DNA from: Sphingobium sp. CR2-8
GTDB lineage: Bacteria; Pseudomonadota; Alphaproteobacteria; Sphingomonadales; Sphingomonadaceae
Direction: 5' to 3'
Assembly (NCBI RefSeq): GCF_035818615.1
Contig: NZ_JAYKZY010000002.1
Coordinates: forward strand, 1,242,501-1,306,500
Length of the DNA stretch: 64,000 bases
Shown: piece by piece, positions 60,134 through 64,000 of the stretch
How the letters are laid out: every line of letters starts with the position of its first letter
How positions within the stretch are numbered: position 1 is the first letter of the stretch
The notes under the pieces: model-generated
Database searches by the model: none
Told to the model about the DNA's origin: nothing
What the model saw: the letters and a program-made list of their open reading frames with translations, nothing else
Translations under genes and position numbers: made by a program

Positions 60134-61298
60134 CGCTTCCCGCAATTTCAGGATCGGCGGGGCGCGGCCCCATATTCTCCATGTCCATGGCAGCTTCTCT
60201 TTGGGCGGGAAGGAGGCGCGCACCGTGCGCCTGATGAACCTGTGGGGCGACAAAGCGCGGCACAGCATCGTCAGCGCCGATCCCCAGGCGATGAATGCGC
60301 GCGACGCGATTGATCCGGGCATCATGGTCGATTTCCCCGATGGCCCGTCCTTCGCGGGGAAGCCCGGCCCGGCACGCTACCGGGTGATTACGGCTTTCCT
60401 CAAGCGGTTCGACCTTGTTCTGACCTATAATTGGGGATCAATGGACGCCGTCATGGCACATCGTCTGGCGACGATGATGCCGGGCGCGTCTGCGGGACTG
60501 CCCGCATTGATCCATCATGAGGATGGCTTTAACGCCGACGAGACCGATGGGTTGAAGGTCAAACGCAACCTGTTCCGCCGCCTTGGTCTGCAAAGCGCGT
60601 ATGGGCTGGTCGTGCCCTCGGTGCGGTTGGAGGGCATCGCCCGCATCGTCTGGAAGCAACCGGCCGACAGGCTCCACCTGATCCGCAACGGCATCGATAT
60701 CGCCCGCTACGCCACGCCGCCTGCGCCGGATGCCATTGCAGGGCTTGTCCGCACGCCCGGCAAGCTGTTGGTCGGTACGCTCGCGGGATTGCGCGGGGTC
60801 AAGAATATTCCCCGCCTCGTCCGCGCCGTCGCCGCGCACAAGGACAGGTTGCAACTGGTGGTGGTGGGTGAGGGGCCGGAGCGCGACGCCATCCTGGCCG
60901 AAGCCGCTGCCCATGGATTGGACGACATGCACATGGCCGGTTTCATGGACCGGCCCTGGCGCTTCGTCGGCCTGTTCGACATCTTCGCTTTGTCATCCGA
61001 CAGCGAACAATTCCCGATCTCCCTGGTGGAGGCGATGGCGTCCGGATTGCCTGCTGCATCGATGGACGTGGGTGATGTCGCCCATATGGTCGCGCCGGAA
61101 AATCGCCCGTTCGTCGTGGGGCGTGAGGCGGGGCTTGCCGATGCGCTGGGGGCTCTGGCGTCGGGCGCCGATCTGCGCGCGCGCCTGGGCGATGCCAACC
61201 GCCAGCGCGCGGCGCGCGACTATGCCGAAGACGCTATGGTAAACGCTTATGCACAGCTATATGGCGACGCTCTGGCCAGCCCCATGATTTTGCGCTAG
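60126..61298 (+). CDS. Glycosyltransferase family 4
   Basis: A 390-residue GT-B enzyme. The N-terminal HILHVHGSFSLGGKEARTVR has the GGxE/K-type acceptor loop, the middle has VVPSVRLEGIARIVWKQPAD, and the C-terminal lobe has LVGTLAGLRGVKNIPRLVRA and the donor-binding SSDSEQFPISLVEAMASGLP. It probably adds a sugar to a lipid or surface glycan. ATG 60126 is the family-like start; the frame from 60051 overlaps the hydrolase. The two genes are likely co-transcribed. Confidence 0.9.
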   Translation: MADASRNFRIGGARPHILHVHGSFSLGGKEARTVRLMNLWGDKARHSIVSADPQAMNARDAIDPGIMVDFPDGPSFAGKPGPARYRVITAFLKRFDLVLTYNWGSMDAVMAHRLATMMPGASAGLPALIHHEDGFNADETDGLKVKRNLFRRLGLQSAYGLVVPSVRLEGIARIVWKQPADRLHLIRNGIDIARYATPPAPDAIAGLVRTPGKLLVGTLAGLRGVKNIPRLVRAVAAHKDRLQLVVVGEGPERDAILAEAAAHGLDDMHMAGFMDRPWRFVGLFDIFALSSDSEQFPISLVEAMASGLPAASMDVGDVAHMVAPENRPFVVGREAGLADALGALASGADLRARLGDANRQRAARDYAEDAMVNAYAQLYGDALASPMILR

Positions 61299-61373
61299 GG
61301 CGCGCGAAATTCGTCATAGACAGCCAAAGCTGCTATAGGGTCGCTTTTTACCCGGTCGAGGGGGCCGGCGCAT

Positions 61374-62792
61374 GTGCAGGAGATGTCGTTGTTCAAGGGG
61401 TTGAAGCCTATCGTCTATGGCGGCCGTGAAGTCTGGCCGATAGTCGAGGGTGGCAAGGGTGTTGCCGTATCCAACCATAGCAGCTCCGGCGCCTGGGCGG
61501 CGGCCGGCGGCATCGGGACAGTGTCGGCGGTCAATGCCGACAGTTATGACAGCTTCGGCAATGTCATACCGCAAATCTATCATGGCCGCACCCGTCGCGA
61601 CCGGCACGAAGAACTGATCGCCTATGCCATCGATGGCGCGGTCGAACAGGTAAAGCGCGCGTTCGAGATCGCCGGCGGCAAGGGCGCGATCAACATCAAC
61701 GTGTTGTGGGAGATGGGCGGCGCGCAGCGCGTCCTGCATGGCGTGCTGGAAAAGACGCGCGGCATGGTGGCAGGGGTCACTTGCGGCGCGGGCATGCCTT
61801 ATAAGCTGTCCGAAATCGCGGCCTCCTACAATGTCAGCTATCTCCCCATCGTCTCATCCGGCCGCGCCTTCCGCGCCCTGTGGAAGCGCGCCTATTCCAA
61901 GGCGTCGGAATGGCTGGCAGCGGTGGTCTATGAAGATCCCTGGCTGGCGGGCGGCCATAACGGCCTGTCCAACGCCGAAGATCCCCGCGCCCCGCAAGAC
62001 CCCTATCCCCGCGTGCGCGACCTGCGCGCGACCATGCGCGAAGGCGGCATTTCGGACGACGTGCCGATCGTGATGGCGGGCGGCGTCTGGGCGCTCAAGG
62101 ACTGGAACGACTGGATCGACAATCCCGAACTGGGCGCGATCATGTTCCAGTTCGGCACCCGCCCGCTGCTGACGCAGGAAAGCCCAATTCCGCAGGCGTG
62201 GAAGGACCGGTTGATGCAGCTGGAGCCGGGCGACGTGCTGCTGCACAAATTCTCGCCCACCGGCTTCTACAGTTCGGCGATCCGCAATCCTTTCCTGCGC
62301 TCGCTCGAAGCCCGATCGGAACGCCAGATACCGTTCAGCACCGAACAGGCGGGCGACCATACCCACCAGCTGGACGTGGGCGTGAAGGGCAAGAATTTCT
62401 GGGTGACGCTGGGCGACCTGACCCGCGCGCGCGAATGGTTCGGCGCGGGGTTCACCTCGGCGCTCAAGACGCCCGACAACACGCTGGTGTTCGTCGCGGA
62501 AGACGAGAAGGCGGAAATCCGCAAGGACCAGACCGACTGCATGGGCTGCCTGTCGCAATGTTCCTTCTCCAGCTGGATGGATAGCGAAACCAATTCGACC
62601 GGCCGTCTGGCGGACCCGCGCAGCTTCTGTATCCAGAAGTCGCTCCAGGAATTGGTCCATGGCGGCGACCTTGACAAGAATTTGCTGTTCGCTGGCCATG
62701 CCGCCTATCGGTTTAAGCAGGATCCCTTCTATTCGAACGGGTTCGTGCCGACCGTAAAGCAGCTGGTCGACCGCATCCTGACCGGCGATTGA
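61374..62792 (+). CDS. NAD(P)H-dependent flavin oxidoreductase, nitronate monooxygenase-like
   Basis: A 472-residue TIM-barrel FMN protein of the 2-nitropropane dioxygenase/nitronate monooxygenase superfamily. Flavin-contact segments include VAGVTCGAGMPYKLSEIAA and DVPIVMAGGVWALKDW, then IMFQFGTRPLLTQ. The protein is longer than classical nitronate monooxygenases. Its C-terminal third carries Cys389, Cys392, Cys396 (DCMGCLSQC) and Cys419, a pattern that could bind an iron-sulfur cluster. GTG 61374 or ATG 61383 may be the start. Its stop overlaps the TTG of the DUF2093 gene. The true substrate is unknown. Confidence 0.85.
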   Translation: MQEMSLFKGLKPIVYGGREVWPIVEGGKGVAVSNHSSSGAWAAAGGIGTVSAVNADSYDSFGNVIPQIYHGRTRRDRHEELIAYAIDGAVEQVKRAFEIAGGKGAININVLWEMGGAQRVLHGVLEKTRGMVAGVTCGAGMPYKLSEIAASYNVSYLPIVSSGRAFRALWKRAYSKASEWLAAVVYEDPWLAGGHNGLSNAEDPRAPQDPYPRVRDLRATMREGGISDDVPIVMAGGVWALKDWNDWIDNPELGAIMFQFGTRPLLTQESPIPQAWKDRLMQLEPGDVLLHKFSPTGFYSSAIRNPFLRSLEARSERQIPFSTEQAGDHTHQLDVGVKGKNFWVTLGDLTRAREWFGAGFTSALKTPDNTLVFVAEDEKAEIRKDQTDCMGCLSQCSFSSWMDSETNSTGRLADPRSFCIQKSLQELVHGGDLDKNLLFAGHAAYRFKQDPFYSNGFVPTVKQLVDRILTGD

Positions 62793-63007
62793 GGGTGGCG
62801 GATATCCAGGGGCTGGCGGTGCTGCATTATGACACGCCGCATTTCGACGTCATGCAACCAGGCCAGTTCGTGCTGTGCGCCGTGTCAGGCACGCGAATCG
62901 ATCTGGAAGACCTCAAATATTGGAGCGCGGAGTTTCAGGAGGCCTATCGCGGGCCGCAGGAGGCCACGCACGCCTTCCTCCGCCACCGCGGAGAAATTGT
63001 CGAATAA
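62789..63007 (+). CDS. DUF2093 family small protein
   Basis: A 72-residue protein with the DUF2093 pattern LHYDTPHFDVMQPGQFVLCA, then DLEDLKYWSAEFQEAYRGP. The family is small, alphaproteobacterial and of unknown function; the single CAVSG cysteine is typical. TTG 62789 overlaps the oxidoreductase stop (TTGA), which suggests translational coupling; GTG 62795 is an alternative start. No ribosome-binding site is evident for either. Confidence 0.82.
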   Translation: MRVADIQGLAVLHYDTPHFDVMQPGQFVLCAVSGTRIDLEDLKYWSAEFQEAYRGPQEATHAFLRHRGEIVE

Positions 63008-63207
63008 ATTTGGCGAGTTAAGCTGCGCCCCGGTTCGGGCATTTGTCGATGGGCATATGCCGACCGGATTTCAATATGGTGGGAATATCGGTTCAACCCC
63101 TTGTTCAGGCGGCCAGTCGCAACTTTGCTATTCCAGTACGATTAAAACTGATGTAATCTTTCCCTTGAGGCGACGCAGAGCGCCTATTTGGTGGAAGGAT
63201 GTTTTTG

Positions 63208-63297
63208 ATGTCTCGTATCGACGTCTTCGGTGATCGTATTTGCATCGTGTCGAGCCTGCTGATCGTGGGCTGGTTCCTCTACAGCACGATCGTCTGA
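63208..63297 (+). CDS. Small single-pass membrane peptide
   Basis: A 29-residue open frame starting MSRIDVFGDR, followed by the hydrophobic segment ICIVSSLLIVGWFLYSTIV, which is long enough to cross a membrane once. GGAAGG lies 9 bases before this ATG; an in-frame ATG at 63199 would add three residues. It sits in a 420-base stretch with no larger gene. No family is recognised. The combination of a ribosome-binding site, a charged N-terminus and a clean helix makes it a plausible but unproven gene. Confidence 0.45.
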   Translation: MSRIDVFGDRICIVSSLLIVGWFLYSTIV

Positions 63298-63427
63298 TCC
63301 CGCCGCGACTAGGCGCGCGAATTGGAATGCTGATGCCACCTGTCGCAGGCGGTCGGCGCCAAGAGTATCTCCTCATGAAGGCTTGCGCTTTGCGGATCGT
63401 CTATCATGGCATCAATCAGGGAAAATG

Positions 63428-63808
63428 ATGTTCAGTCACGTCATGGTCGGCGTGAACGATATGGACGCGTCCAAAGCCTTTTACAACGCGCTGTTAGGCG
63501 CGCTTGGTGCGAAGCCCGGCTTCTACGATGACATGGGCCGCGCCATCTATATGCATGACGGATCACTATTCCTGGTGACCAAGCCGATCGATGGCAATCC
63601 GGCCTGTCATGCTAACGGCGGGACGATCGGTTTTTCCATGGCGTCTCCCGAACAGGCGGACGCCTGGCATGCAGCTGGTGTGGCGGCAGGTGGCAGCCAT
63701 TGCGAAGACCCGCCCGGCATAAGGGAAGGGGGCTTCGGCAAGCTTTATCTCGCCTATCTTCGCGATCCGGCCGGTAACAAATTATGCGGTCTGCATCGCA
63801 TCGCCTGA
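63428..63808 (+). CDS. VOC family (glyoxalase/bleomycin-resistance/dioxygenase fold) protein
   Basis: A 126-residue protein with the VOC fold: MFSHVMVGVNDMDASKAFYN at the N-terminus and a paired beta-alpha-beta-beta-beta module ending in LYLAYLRDPAGNKLCGLHR. The first His and the late metal-site residues are present, but the substrate cannot be assigned. AGGG lies six bases before ATG 63428; ATG 63425 is an alternative. A longer frame from 63383 lacks support. Confidence 0.88.
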   Translation: MFSHVMVGVNDMDASKAFYNALLGALGAKPGFYDDMGRAIYMHDGSLFLVTKPIDGNPACHANGGTIGFSMASPEQADAWHAAGVAAGGSHCEDPPGIREGGFGKLYLAYLRDPAGNKLCGLHRIA

Positions 63809-63936
63809 TCCCATATCGGTCAAGCAGTGCTGGATCGCCCCCAAGCAAAGCTATTTGGACTTTGTGGCTCTCGGCGTTCAATAGGATGGCGAGCGTTTCG
63901 CTCCGCGGCTTTTGAAGGATGTCAGCTTGCTCCGCG

Positions 63937-63999
63937 TTACCAACGGCTAAAGCGCACGGTGCCGAAGCGACCACGCCAGGTTTCGTGTTCCCTTGTTCG
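63937..63999 (-). CDS. Possible 3' end of a minus-strand gene (rest outside window)
   Basis: The last 20 codons before a TAA at 63937-63939 read HETWRGRFGTVRFSRW at the C-terminus, an alternating aromatic/arginine pattern that could be the closing strand of a protein. The fragment is too short to name a family and may not be coding. Confidence 0.25.
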   Translation of the reverse strand, partial: RTREHETWRGRFGTVRFSRW

Positions 64000-64000
64000 A

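Noticed and set aside
1..64000. Search for tRNA/rRNA genes, CRISPR arrays, insertion sequences and prophage
   Set aside because: No cloverleaf-like, repeat-spacer, transposase or integrase signals were seen; intergenic spaces are short and occupied by the listed elements.

Overview
The window is high-GC DNA from an alphaproteobacterium, most likely a sphingomonad (Sphingobium, Sphingomonas or a relative). The evidence is a complete exosortase A (XrtA) exopolysaccharide locus in the arrangement known from Sphingomonadales, a CtrA master regulator with Caulobacter-like sequence, GANTC sites and a CtrA-type box in front of it, an STN-type TonB receptor paired with a periplasmic amidohydrolase, and the alphaproteobacterial sulfite-reduction operon (cobA, DUF2849, hemoprotein, DUF934, cysH). 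No tRNA, rRNA, CRISPR array, transposase or phage gene was seen, so this looks like ordinary chromosome, densely packed and with many 4-base ATGA/GTGA start-stop overlaps.

Layout. Bases 1-11493 (+) hold the XrtA locus: outer-membrane protein end, XrtA-associated ATPase, polysaccharide deacetylase, FemAB-like protein, glycosyltransferase, exosortase A fused to EpsI, amidotransferase, priming sugar phosphotransferase and a GT2 enzyme. Bases 11509-16355 hold metabolic genes (YtcJ-type amidohydrolase plus a hydroxyisobutyrate-dehydrogenase-like enzyme, threonine ammonia-lyase, Bpt). Bases 16493-19147 encode a PAS-GGDEF-EAL protein. Bases 19083-20881 (-) carry a glycine-zipper envelope protein and methionine-R-sulfoxide reductase. 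Bases 20967-24692 (+) are a compact membrane glycosylation cassette. Then come ArfB, an RluA-type synthase, an acyltransferase, WrbA, pirin and a LysR regulator, followed by ctrA and a pentapeptide-repeat protein.

Bases 31240-34598 form a divergent module: secreted glycine-rich protein and subtilase on one side, ECF sigma factor and membrane anti-sigma on the other. Bases 34610-38717 (-) encode a two-domain KaiC-like ATPase translationally coupled to a hybrid histidine kinase. After a 59-residue CsbD-like protein comes the TonB receptor/amidohydrolase pair (39168-45147). Bases 45333-48320 (-) are a five-gene run (UPF0262, GH25, cdd, dcd, phosphatase), divergent from dnaB. A DUF885 peptidase, the sulfur-assimilation operon, astD, SelO, an alpha/beta hydrolase, a GT4 enzyme, a flavin oxidoreductase with DUF2093, a tiny membrane peptide and a VOC protein fill the rest.

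Four genes (glycine-zipper protein, arfB, GH25, alpha/beta hydrolase) are broken. Each is fully repaired by adding one G/C to a G/C homopolymer, so I read them as probable sequencing deletions rather than true pseudogenes. The items most worth following up are the KaiC-kinase pair with its nested palindrome, the ECF/subtilase/glycine-rich module with a shared N-terminal motif and an inverted-repeat operator candidate, the non-canonical Rid protein inside the sulfur operon, the DnaA box before dnaB and the long acidic tail on the XrtA ATPase.
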